This document shows, piece by piece, positions 1 through 10,562 of a stretch of 64,000 nucleotides of DNA. Below the pieces are notes generated by a model, which was not told where the DNA came from, ran no database searches, and saw only the letters and a program-made list of their open reading frames with translations. Source of the stretch: Sambucus nigra (Eukaryota > Streptophyta > Magnoliopsida > Dipsacales > Adoxaceae); assembly GCA_949130495.1 (NCBI GenBank), contig OX422219.1, positions 265,593,111 to 265,657,110 on the forward strand, given 5' to 3'. The translations under genes and the position numbers were made by a program. Numbering within the stretch: the stretch's first letter is position 1; every line of letters begins with the position of its first letter.

Positions 1-1085
1 ACCTGTTTTTCCTTTTATCTTATGTTTTAAAAATCATCCATGTCTAATGATTTTAAATTTGTGGTAAATGAGAAGAACATTATTAAAGATTAGGTATGGT
101 TGAACATGTGTTAAGAATCATCCATGGCTTCGATCTGCTTCTGGTGAGCTCAAGTCATGTGAACCCTAATTTGTTGCCAACTGCGGATTATCATTGTGCT
201 GGTAAACATGAAGATAATGTTCCATAGTCTGATGATAGACAAAGAGAGCTAGTTGCTAATGTAAGGACTCAAGAATTTGGTTCAAAGTTGCCTGACAAGG
301 TTAATCATATGGACATGTAATGAGGTTTCTCGTCTGAGGATTTTGTGCGATGTGCGCATTCAATGCATATTAATTTTGTTGAGTTTGTTATGGCAGTGCA
401 ATTGTGGCTCTAGATAGTTGCAGAAAATTATATGAATCCCAACCTGTTAGGGTAAGTAAGATACCAGTGAACCCATGAGTTGCTCTCTCGGGTGTTTTTA
501 AGTAATTATCAGATTGTGGGGTCCACCCATCAAAAGAATGAATGTGGCGCATGCACGCTTGAGGTTTTGTATACGTGGTTGTAGTAAATCAAATCACAAA
601 TGAGGTTTTGTATGCATTGTTACAGTAAAAAAAATTACACGCATGTTTGAATGTTTGGTCATCTTCGCCATTTTACGGTGATTGACTATAAGGAGTTGGT
701 TTCTTCTAGGTTTAACCTATTTTGGGTTATATGTTAACTTTTGTCTGTAATTATGTTAAAAAATAGATATATTGAATATAATTATTTAAATTGGTTAGAG
801 AAGTAGAAAACTAACAACATCATAGCACATGACATGTTGTGACCAAAAGTGCGATCACTCAAATGACAATTTTCATCCTGTCGGTTCCCTTTATTTACAA
901 TTCGTTATATGTTGATTAGTTATAACTGTATATATGTTCAATTGAGTGGTCACATTGATGACAACAATCTTCCTCATTTAGTCTTGGAAGTGTGTATACG
1001 TTGGTTTAATTTTATGTTTGGGTGAGGGTTGTTTGTTGGTTTGTTTGTGGTGGTGTTGTGTTGCAAGTAGAAGTAAAAATATTGA
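1..1085. other. Unassigned AT-rich sequence left of a Helitron end
   Basis: No protein domain, LTR or clear repeat was recognised. Because a Helitron 3' terminus lies immediately to the right, this stretch is most simply the body of that Helitron, whose 5' TC end would lie to the left or is unrecognised. This is inference from position only. Confidence 0.3.
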
Positions 1086-1129
1086 GGGTAAATTTATCAC
1101 CGTGCCTTCAGGCATGGGCATACCCTAGT
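1086..1129 (+). mobile_element. Helitron 3' terminus (hairpin plus CTAGT)
   Basis: The segment has a short stem of CCGTGCC, loop TTCA, and GGCATGG at 1100-1117, then after 7 nt the terminus CTAGT at 1125-1129, followed by T. A hairpin just upstream of CTRRT is the diagnostic 3' end of plant Helitrons. The next bases are a TG/TA microsatellite that matches the microsatellite inside the LTR at 16308-19820, so the Helitron appears to have inserted into an LTR. The same family recurs at 36182-36367. No Rep/helicase coding sequence is seen, so it would be non-autonomous. Confidence 0.6.
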
Positions 1130-1130
1130 T

Positions 1131-1185
<55 letters not shown>

Positions 1186-1216
1186 CATGTGTGTGTGTGT
1201 GTGTGTGTGTGTGATT
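1130..1216. repeat. TG/TA/TG compound microsatellite
   Basis: Alternating TG, TA and again TG dinucleotide runs. The related solo LTR has a similar TA/TG run near 18520-18555, so this is probably part of the LTR that continues to 2563. Confidence 0.85.
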
Positions 1217-2563
1217 GACATATGTGAAACATACCTACTCTAAGGTATGCTATCGGTGGAGGTTACGTGCAGTGGCAGATCTACCCTGGTAAATCCCAAT
1301 AAGTGTAGTATCGACTATCGGGTTATAAGTCTGTGTAGGACCACCATATGTGAGTTTCGAGTCCAAGTGGAGTAGTGTGGTTTGGTTATGACCCACCAAC
1401 TCAAGAATATGACCACCTCCAATTTTACATTTACGCTTTGGGTTCGGTGGTGAGATTTTGACTCGGTGACCCTGGTTGAGGTGTGTATACCTAGAGCCTG
1501 ATAGCATGATAGATATTTGCAACCACGAGGTAATGCTATGGGGATTACGGTTATACATGTGTAGCGAGAAATATATACGTATGTGTATGAGATGTGATAG
1601 GTTTATACGTATATATGTGTGTCTAAATATATATACGGGAGAATTAGAGGTTATTTGAACATTAAATTTACATTCATCTAGGAGGATAGCTCGGGGATGT
1701 TATGGGTAAATACTAGAAATGTACACTGGTACGTGATACTAATGCGTGAATATTGGATTAATAACTAGTGAAGTTATATGAAATTAATTTATAAGATTAT
1801 AAATTAGACTTATAATAAATAAGCAGATACAAAAGTTAATGTGAATTCCAAGTTAAATAAAGGTGTACGTGGGGCATAAGGCAACGTATGGGATTAAAAT
1901 GAGTAGTGATACTAGTTAGGCTAGATATCGTAACTAGGATGTTGAAAATACATGTGATATGTGTGCACTATAGATGAGGGATGAGGGGTATCTCATGGGA
2001 GTGTGACGTCGATTTAAATATGACGAATTGCGTGATATATTTATTAATTTATTTTAAACCCATGAAAAAAATTCCAAAGGTTTTGGGCTCTAACCCGTAT
2101 CAAAATATATTTAAAACTTTTAGGTTCTTAGCTATAGGGACGCCTGACTTAACTATCCTTCCAGTCAGACAATGTTGCAGTAGCTATGGATGCCTTCAAG
2201 GATTGATTAGACGCTTCTATTCTTGAGATTTGTATATACGATACTTCAGAGTGTTGGTATTTATTTTATTCATATGCTTTCCTTTTAGCTAGTTGGATTA
2301 TTGTAGTGTGGCTTTTTACCCAGAGTCATTGATTAATTTATTTATGCCAGTAAGTGTGAGTTTCATTATTTTCATGGTTGGTTCTACAAATGGGAATTTT
2401 GTGAAAGTAACTTTATAAGTTTTATAAAATTGACACATGACCTAATAGGTTATTAGTATTTAGAATGTTTTCGATAGTGATGCTAAGAATGAACTATATA
2501 GGATTCCTGTTTTATTTTAGTAGAGGATTGATCACCCATTATTTAAATAGGCGAGGTGCCACA
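1217..2563 (+). mobile_element. 3' part of a Ty3/gypsy-type LTR
   Basis: The last 100 bases closely parallel the last 100 bases of the complete LTR ending at 19820, and both end in a GGNGTGNCACA-type terminus. Further upstream the 1440-1510 stretch parallels 18760-18840, and 2060-2225 parallels 19270-19430. The LTR is followed at once by a primer binding site, so it is the 5' LTR of a plus-strand element. Its first half is missing because a Helitron end interrupts it at 1129. Confidence 0.7.
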
Positions 2564-2565
2564 GA

Positions 2566-2577
2566 TGGTATCAAGGC
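2566..2577 (+). other. Primer binding site, initiator Met-tRNA type
   Basis: Two bases after the LTR terminus comes TGGTATCAAGGC, which matches the plant Met-tRNA PBS (TGGTATCAGAGC) except for two adjacent bases. Position and sequence together fix the LTR boundary and the plus orientation. Confidence 0.7.
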
Positions 2578-3559
2578 ATCAAGTTCTAGTGTCCTTCGAA
2601 TCTGTGCAGACTTATTACATTTTCTGCATTATTTTTCTTTGAAATAGAGCCCTATGCTTATGACTGTCGATTCCTATTGTGATTTATGTTCTCATGCTAT
2701 TATGTATAATTGAACTGAATCTTATATGAGATCGGTTCGGTTTATCATACCGAATAATAGAGGACGACCAACAGGGTCCGTTAAAAGGAACGCAGACGGA
2801 GAGGAGAGGCTGAAGTTGTCAACAATTTAGGGGACGGTGGCTATAATAGGGGTCACCACTATTGTTATTCTGGACGTTAATTTTGCGATGACAAATAGGA
2901 CCCAACATGTTTCCCTAAGCATCGCCATAACAGACAGTGGTGCCAATTCATACTCACCCAGAGCAGCTAAAGTGGGGGGGAGTCAGAGGGGTCATTCAGA
3001 AGGGCCATCTTCTATAGTTGTCGGGAAATGCCGATGTTGTATTTTCTAGCCAAGGAAGGAGGATATCCAAAGGAATTTTCATATGGTGGAGTGAATTGAA
3101 AATCATAAATAAATTTTGGTGACTTTTAAGCTCGTACGAGCAACGTTGTAATGGTAGGAGTCAGTCACCATATCTGAAGGGAGATATACTATAAAAATTG
3201 AGGAATTTTGGATATTGTCTAAACATAAGTCATTTCATCCACTTTCCAAATAGAGACGCAAAGGAAGTTTCTGGACTTATCACAGGAGGGATGGATAGTG
3301 GTCGATTGTGAGGATGAATTTACTTGTTTAGTAACCTTCCTGCCATTAACAAGAATTGTTCCCGAAGCTAAATAACTAGCTTCAAATATTTAGAAATGGA
3401 GCAGAAATTTGAAGAAGTTTATAATCAATAATACAAATTTAGGCCTGAGTGTTTCTTGAATCAACAAAACAAATCAGAGATGATCTTGCTCTTGTTTTAT
3501 TTGATGTTGTTGATTTTGTAGAGTATCACACTTTGTAGAATCAATTTTTTTTCTTGATT
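2578..3559 (+). other. Internal region of the plus-strand gypsy element, truncated
   Basis: Just after the PBS, sequence at 2580-2610 resembles the equivalent region (reverse complement of 9300-9340) of the minus-strand element. Around 2760-2830 a reading resembling the start of a gag (RGRPTGSVKRN) parallels RGRPARGSARTD in the minus-strand element near 9110-9150. No gag core, RT or integrase follows; the segment ends near the copia fragment. A perfect palindrome GCTCGTACGAGC lies near 3131. Confidence 0.45.
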
Positions 3560-3900
3560 TTTCTTGATGTTTTTCATTTTTTGCTTCATGTGTTATCCAC
3601 TTCTAATTTTATTGGAGCCGATAAATATACGTTCAAAAAATTCATTATTACGTTCAAACTCATCTTTTTTAGCTTCATATATGTCTTTAGGTTCAATTTG
3701 TGACATAAAAGCTAAATTATTACAAACATTCTTTAAAGAAGATCTAGTAAGAATACCACTAGAGGGCTCACCTAAAATATTCTCAAAGGTATGATTATTT
3801 TCAATTTTCTAGCTTTTAGGTGAACTATAATTATTATCACTTTTATCTATATCTGGAGTCTTTTCTACATTTGTTGAATCATCAATATTAGAAGCAACAT
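3560..3900 (-). pseudogene. Ty1/copia pol: linker between integrase and RT
   Basis: Reading the minus strand from about 3797 gives a peptide with LGEPSSGILTRSSLKN followed by NNLAFMSQIEPKDIYEA, the conserved linker that precedes reverse transcriptase in copia elements. After EAKKDE the reading jumps to FERNNE, so the stretch that normally separates those motifs is deleted. RT itself is not found to the left. The open stretch on the opposite strand at 3564-3794 is only the shadow of this relic. Confidence 0.75.
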
Positions 3901-3922
3901 TTTCATTTAAATTTATTTTATT

Positions 3923-4670
3923 TTAAACCAAAACATCATCATTGTCATCATTGTTAGCAAATGGATTATATTCATCAAAAGATACATGAATTGATTCTTG
4001 AACAACTAAAGTCTTTTTATTAAAAACTCTATATGCTTTACTATGAAGTGCATACACAAGAAAAACACCTTCATCAGCTTTAACATCAAATTTACTCAAA
4101 TTATCTCTATCATCAAAGATAAAACATTTACAATCAAAAACTTTAAAATAGCAAGCATTTGTTCTTTTATTTTTCAAAATCTCATATGGGGTCTTATCTA
4201 AACTTTCCTAACAATAGTTCAATTAATTACATAGCAAGATGTGTTAACGACTTCTGCCCAAAAATATTTCGGTTAATTATGTTCATTTAACATAGTTCTT
4301 GCCATTTCTTGTAAGGATCTATTCTTTTTTTTCTACAACACCATTTTTTTAAGGTGTTCTAGGAGCTGAAAAAATATGTTCAAAACCATTTTCATAACAA
4401 AATAATTCAACATCTTTGTTATCAAATTCTCTTCCTCTATCACTACTTACAAAAAATAATGTTACAACCTTTTTCATTTTGAATTTTCCTACAAAATTTA
4501 GAAAAAATGGGATGTGTATCATTTTTATGAGTGAGAAAGAATACCCATGGAAATCTTGAAAAATCATCAATAATAACAAGAACATAATATTTACCACATA
4601 GACTTGAAACTTTGTTAGTTCCGAATAAGTCTAAGTGTAACAATTCTAAAGGTCTACTAGTTGAGATATC
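3923..4670 (-). pseudogene. Ty1/copia integrase core, broken
   Basis: The minus strand shows the copia integrase core in pieces: HLDLFG and VIIDDFSRFPWVFFL (4490-4640) supply the first Asp region, SDRGREFDN (about 4425-4445) the second Asp, and a frame-shifted KNGVVEKK near 4325-4350 the Glu. The C-terminal part at 3923-4177 contains DCKCFIFDDRDNLSKFDVKA and the YRVFNKKTLVVQESIHVSFDE block typical of the family. Stops and shifts between frames make it non-functional. It joins in order with the protease segment to the right, so it is one decayed copy. Confidence 0.85.
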
Positions 4671-4674
4671 TCTT

Positions 4675-5260
4675 TTATTTTTTAAAGAAGTTTTAGTTTG
4701 TTTTCTAAATTGACATGCATTAAATATTTTAACTTTAACAAACTTAGTTTGGGCAACCCTCTAACTAACTCATTTTTAGACAGATTATTAAGTTGTTCCA
4801 TATTAGAATTACCTAATCTTTTATGCCAAAGACAACTAGTTTCATTTAGGGTAGCTAAACACTTCACATTTTGTTAAGACTGATTATCAAAATCAAGAGT
4901 ATAAACATTTCCATGTCTAGAAGAAACAAACAAAACACTATTATCCTTAGCATTTTTAATCAAACAAAAGTCTTCTTTAAAAGTAACCTCATAACCTTTA
5001 TCACACAAATGACTAATACTAATTAGATTATGTTTAAGACCATCAACTAAAAGAACATTTTCAATGCAAGGGAAAAGTTCCTTACCGACTTTACCTATCC
5101 CAATGATTTTTCCTTTGGAGTTGTCTCCGAATGTCACTGGTCCAACATCCTTTGTTACTAAGATGGAAAACTTACTTTTGTCACCCGACATATGTCTTGA
5201 ACACCCACTGTCTAAGAACCACTTTGTCCTATGGGAAAGAGCTCTTAAACACACATACAA
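4675..5260 (-). pseudogene. Ty1/copia aspartic protease and GAG-pre-integrase domain
   Basis: The reading begins with [19 protein letters not shown], the canonical copia protease active site (DSG followed by CSRHM). It continues through [13 protein letters not shown], the [20 protein letters not shown] block, and then, after a stop near 4874, LWHKRLGNSNMEQLNNLSKN, the GAG-pre-integrase His/Cys region. One in-frame stop separates the two halves and the second Cys motif is poorly kept. Neighbouring integrase and nucleocapsid pieces lie in the expected order. Confidence 0.9.
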
Positions 5261-5890
5261 TTGACATTTAAAGAACTCTTCTTTTGGTACGCAAAATGTG
5301 TTGGGTCCATATGGTTCGCAAGGATAAAAGTTCCATTAGGGATCCATGCAACTTTATTTGAAAATCTATACTTACAATAATGTGAAAAATGGGTGTGTCT
5401 TCCGTAATATGTACCTACAGAATTTCCTATATTTTTAGAATAGTTTTAAAAACTTTTCTCATTTTTATATTCATTATAACCAATTCAACCCATATCATAC
5501 ATCCACCTTTGTCTTCCAAGTAGCATATCTAAGTTATTCTTTCCTTTTACAGATTTTTCATGGCAGCATGTTAAATCTTCAACTTGAAGTTTTAATTTAT
5601 CATTTTAAAAAAATAAGATAATGAGTTGAGGAATCTTTAATTTTTAATTTTTCAATTTTGTATTTTAAAGATTGGTTTTCTCATTTTACCACATCTACAT
5701 TTTTGGGGAGAGAATCATATCTAATTGACATAGAAGAATGATTTTTTCTAAGATTAATATATTTAGTCCTAAGTTCACCAAAGTTATAATAAAGTTCATC
5801 AAAAGCATTTTAAAGTTCATCACGATCATTTGAAGTTTCAAATTCCCTATCAGAATTAAGGTAAAAAATAACCTCATCATCATTTTCCAT
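5261..5890 (-). pseudogene. Ty1/copia gag 3' part with degenerate zinc knuckle
   Basis: Near 5340-5400 the minus strand reads YYGRHTHFSHYCKYR, a degenerate CCHC knuckle, followed by VAWIPNGT and then the protease. Near 5770-5880 it reads DREFETSNDRDEL and later MSIRYDSLP, resembling the coiled linker of Sirevirus-like gag. Stops interrupt it. The copia sequence stops abruptly at about 5890 against LTR sequence of another element. Confidence 0.6.
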
Positions 5891-5892
5891 CA

Positions 5893-6526
5893 CTACATGG
5901 GTATTATAACTTCCTACAAACCGTGCAAGGTAAACACTTTCCTTGATTTGTTAATGACGAATTTGATATCTCCTTGCTCCGATTATGATTGTCATGTTAG
6001 GGGTGAGAATTGATGTAGGAAGCTTTGGTTTTCTTCTTCTCTTCCTCTCCTATGGCCTCTATTATCTTATATGTTAACCCTAGCCTCTCACTCAAATGGG
6101 TAGATATATATCACTTAAAATTTCGGAGTTCCATCTACCACAAACTCCCGAATGATCGAAACGCCCTTATTTGATGCTGGTTTGGTAAAAAATCATCCCA
6201 TGACCCAAAAAATACACCTGGTTATACTATTCCGACTTTTTTGACCTATTAAAAACCAACCGTGACCTCAAAATCACCATCCGAGTCACTTTAAAACAAT
6301 TTATCATTTCAACCTCAAATGGCCTACACGCGACTACTGTTGAGATTCCACACAATCTTGTTGACATCACTCGCTATGACGTATAATCATTGTCACACAA
6401 ATTATTATATTAATAATGTTCATTATCTCATAAAAATATTTAACTCCATCAAATCACGGTACTCGTGTAATTTAAAATTCACCGTATTAATATATTTCTA
6501 ATCACTCAAAAATATGGGGTGTTACA
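5893..6526 (-). mobile_element. 3' LTR (first about 634 bp) of minus-strand gypsy element
   Basis: This segment is a direct repeat of 11877-12533, with the same start (TGTAACACCCC on the minus strand at 6526) and long conserved blocks. Only the LTR's first 634 bases are present; at 5892 the sequence switches to copia gag. The junction is therefore a truncation or an insertion/recombination point. Confidence 0.85.
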
Positions 6527-6575
6527 TACTTCTCCGCCTACAAGGGAATTTCATCCTCGAAATTGGATAAGTCTA
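6527..6575 (-). other. Polypurine tract region before the 3' LTR
   Basis: On the minus strand the bases before the LTR read TTCGAGGATGAAATTCCCTT then a purine-rich GGCGGAGAAG and the LTR start. This parallels the well known ending of Tekay/Del-type chromoviruses and matches the same site at 48028-48076 in the other gypsy element, so it marks the plus-strand priming site. Confidence 0.7.
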
Positions 6576-8038
6576 GTTCCAACAACTTCAGGTGTAACCT
6601 TGCTCAACATCTATCTCTCCCTCAAGTTGAAAAATCATTATATTGTTCCCGTGACTTCTCTACTAACGGTACCCTTTAGTTCGACGGTCTATAATACACT
6701 ACCATTTAATCTAGTTACCAATCCACTTTAGTTATCTTACCCTAAAATATTTCACCATTATTTACCAACTCCCCTTGGCGACTACTCAGCACATTACAAT
6801 TTTTCCCAACACTTCCCACTATGATTGGTCTATATACTAACGACTGTAGAATTTTTCCTACTGTGGAAGGATGTAATATTTCTAGGAGCTCCCTTATTCA
6901 ACTACTGTTATGTTTAAAACATACTTCCCCCCATCCTTTGATTGCAGACCATACTAGAATTTAACTAACTAGGACACCCATACACCCTTATATATCTTGC
7001 ATAACTGCACAAATACTACCCGACTTCACTCGCCTTGAATCATAATATAACTATCAGTTCTTAGTTATAACTATATATTAGTACCATAACTAAGGTAATA
7101 GACCCATGTCCTAATGACTAAACTTCTCCCGACTTCCAACATTCGCTAAGTTTCATGCATGGAATGTCTCACAAAGAGAAATCCAAATAAGGAACCCCTC
7201 TGATACACTGCTACCTAACATTACCTACCGTCGAGATCCTTTAGGCCCTAAGGACATAACCCGAACATCTAAAATTATGTCACTTGACATAAGGATCTAC
7301 TCCTACACTCTCATGACACTAAAGGTGATGTAGAACATGACTCCCGCACTATCACTAAATTCTCAGCGCTATATAAATAACGAGTTATATCTCTCCTCTC
7401 AACATTGAACACAATGAACCCGAAATCACATCAGAAAAAATCCCTATGCATCAAGGCCAAATGTAACGAGACAATTGTACTCTCTAAATTATCCATCGTA
7501 ACTCATTATGTAGATATAAACATGCAGGCTCGACACTCTTTCAAATGATACCATGTAAAGCAATACATCTTATCCTGTGATAGCAAATGTGAGAGTCTTA
7601 CTATAACAACCCACTACAAGTCAAACCCTCACTAACATATCACTACTCAGGATCATAATAATATGTTCTACTCTCATAACTCTCAAAATTAGTAAAACTT
7701 AAATCACAATACAAACATTCTTTTAGTAACTACACCGCTCCCTCGTAAGCGGTACCGACGAGCCCTGCTACCCAACGGTAAATATATTCATAACAAGAAG
7801 GCCAATTTTTTTGCCAACACACCCAATAAACACGATTCACTTGCAATTTTAGAGTTAATAACCATATATTGTGACACAACCATGTCACCCAAACTAATCC
7901 CATACTCATGATAAAATAATAAGTTACCTCAGTTTGCCATCTGCCTCGTCTAGTCGTCAGGTCCCTGAATGTAATCCTTCCGTCAGAACTGACAGTTGAT
8001 TTGTCATAATGGTTAGCATATAGGACTCCATCCAATGT
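6576..8038 (-). other. Internal region of the minus-strand gypsy element without recognisable pol
   Basis: About 1.5 kb between gag and polypurine tract. Both strands were read for protease, RT, RNase H and integrase motifs and none was recognised. An element with only a gag relic and no pol fits a non-autonomous (LARD or TR-GAG-like) structure, or severe decay. Confidence 0.5.
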
Positions 8039-9317
8039 TTACCCCCGCCTTGCTTTGGGAAATCCATTCTTTTATGGCCTACAAACCCATAAGTGAAACA
8101 TCGGCTCGAAAATTTCCCTGCCTCAAACAACGGTCTTGCTGGTCTCCTCTATTATTTACTTAACCCTAATGTCCCTCAGGATTTTGCAGTTATTGCTGCT
8201 GTGGACCCTACTGTCCCTTCCCTAAATCCCGACCCTTAGGTCGATAACCTTCTGTCTTAAACCTCTTGGCATCATGAACATGCCAATAATACTACCCTTG
8301 ATTTTCTAGATACCTATGACTATTATGCCCCACCAGCACCTCTCCCTCCTACTCCACTTGCCTGACTAGATTCTCCAACTCTTTTTCTTCCCTTCATATA
8401 GAAGTGAGGATCTTGGCAATGAAGTAATGTTTCTTTAATGACATCAATATAAGTCTCCAATGCTAGATTGCCAATTAAATATTTCCTGATCCTCCAGGCT
8501 AGTCCATCCATGAACCTCATATTTTTCTTCTCTTTGCTGTTGACTTCATCCTGTACAAAGTTATCCAAAAGGGTTAACTCTTCTTCGTACTCCGCCACTG
8601 TGCGATATCCCTGCCCCACATCAATGGACTTTTTACTCATCTATATTTGGATAGCTGACGAAAAGTATTTGCAGTCAAATTGCACCCATAACTCTGCAAT
8701 AGACATCGTGATTCTCTCCTGAATAGTAGGAATTGACTACTACCACTGTAATGCTACTCCAACAAGCGTAAAAGTGGCCAATATATGCTTCTACACATCT
8801 ATACACTCAACCATGCGAAGGTGGCATTAAATATGTTTCTTCTAATGGCACGCCACAATCCCAACTAAGCTACCCTGAAACTTGGGTGGGTGGCCCTTCT
8901 GAAGAGTCTCCATAACTCTCTACCAATCAGATGGAACTAGGTGGGACAAAACAACTGGTGATACTGGTGGATGTGGATGAATATACAGAAAGTTTTATGC
9001 CATTATAGTCATCACCTCATTAACTATTTGTGCCAAGATTTCGTCCACCTCTACTACTGAAACAGTCCCTTGTGTCATTGTGGCTGAGGTGCATGGGGCT
9101 CCTGCTTAGCCTCTCTCTCATCAGTCCTTGCCGATCCTCTAGCTGGTCGTCCTCTCTTGGGTGGAGTCTGAAGTGAGATTAGAATCTGTATAAGTTCATC
9201 ATCAAATATAAAGTAATCGACAGAAGAACGTAAATGCGTGTACGTAAAGAGGAATACAACAATCCTACTATAAGGCTCCACATCAAAGAATGCGAAATCT
9301 GAAATATGAAAAGACAC
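8039..9317 (-). pseudogene. Gypsy gag relic with degenerate zinc knuckle
   Basis: The best piece is at 8323-8640: YRTVAEYEEELTLLDNFVQD and MRFMDGLAWRIRKYL match the capsid part of Ty3/gypsy gag (the SVAEYE...F..GL...IR..V pattern). Upstream at about 9100-9170 is a basic GRPARGSARTDERE stretch typical of the gag N-terminus. Downstream at about 8040-8100 a knuckle-like CFTYGFVGHKRMDFPK keeps the first Cys and the His, but the second and last Cys are replaced by Tyr and Phe. Stops lie between the pieces. The gag follows the PBS at 9346-9357 in the expected order. Confidence 0.75.
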
Positions 9318-9345
9318 AAATATCCTAAGGACACTATAACCTGAT

Positions 9346-9357
9346 GATCTAACACCA
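9346..9357 (-). other. Primer binding site, Met-tRNA type (degenerate)
   Basis: On the minus strand, two bases after the LTR terminus, the sequence is TGGTGTTAGATC, matching TGGTATCAGAGC at 9 of 12 positions. It fixes this LTR as the 5' LTR of a minus-strand element. Confidence 0.65.
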
Positions 9358-9527
9358 TTTGTGACACCCCACCTATTCTAACCACAGGTGATCAAGACAT
9401 CATTAAAACAAGCAGAAATATCATTTGGTTCATTTTTAGCATCAATGTCGAAAAACTTATTAAATTACTAACCACCTATGTTAAATTAAGCACGTGCTAA
9501 ATTTTATTTTTCATTCAAAACAACAAA

Positions 9528-9625
9528 TGTAAAAAAATACAATAACGAAAACATCCACGCGGTAATAATAATATGGTGTAAAAAAATACAATAACGAAAA
9601 CATCCACGCGGTAATAATAATATGG
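9528..9625. repeat. Perfect 49-bp tandem duplication inside the LTR
   Basis: The units 9528-9576 and 9577-9625 are identical. A perfect copy inside an otherwise diverged LTR points to a recent local duplication. Confidence 0.95.
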
Positions 9626-10518
9626 ATCAATCACAAGATAAATTACTGGATACATAATACCGAATAAACCATCGGTTCCCAAATCAAAAATCCAATTACG
9701 AGTCTAATGAAATAAAACTGAATCCAAAAATACATAGTCTGATAAAACTGAACACATGAATCAGAAGAGGGAAAAATGCCTAAAGGAAATAACGGAAAGT
9801 GAATCCTGCTCCAGGAAAGAAGTAACTGAAGCGTCTAATAAAAAAACCTGAAGGCATCCACAACTGCTGCAACTACGTATCCTTGGAATGAATCATTAAG
9901 CTTGGTGTCCTTGTGGCTGGACACCTAGAATGTTTTGAAACAAATAGAAAAATATATTTGACACGGGTCAGAGACTGGGAAAATGTGTTGAAAATATTCA
10001 GCAAGCATTTAAATCACAGTTTAAAAGAAGTTATTGATTACACATGTTAGTGAGCGCAGACTTCCTTGAGTTCCTCACCTCTCATATATAGTGCAAATCT
10101 AACGTCTCCCACTGAGCTATCCTACCCATCTTAGCTAAACATTCGTATCTAACTAACCGCAAAAGGTTTAGCTCTCCCCGTATCGCCCATACAGTACACT
10201 AAACGTTCCATTATTTAATCATTAAGTCCTTGGTTAAATTCCTCTTTAACTTTCTCGTACCGCCCATACTGTACTCTATCACAACACTAATAATTAACAT
10301 CTCTTATATGTTATTAGTAAACCCTTTCGTTAACATCTCGCATATGTTATCACTTAAGTATTTTATTTAAGTTTCTCTACTTATTTTATCCTTTAGATAT
10401 GGTTTATCTCTTTTCTATTATCACACATAAATAGAATAGGCGTTACATTCGATATACACTATCTATCTCCCCTGTTATTACATATAAGTAGGATAAATCA
10501 ACCAAGTATATACATATG

Positions 10519-10521
<3 letters not shown>

Positions 10522-10559
<38 letters not shown>
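10522..10559. repeat. TA microsatellite
   Basis: Uninterrupted TA dinucleotides within the minus-strand LTR. Confidence 0.95.
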
Positions 10560-10562
<3 letters not shown>

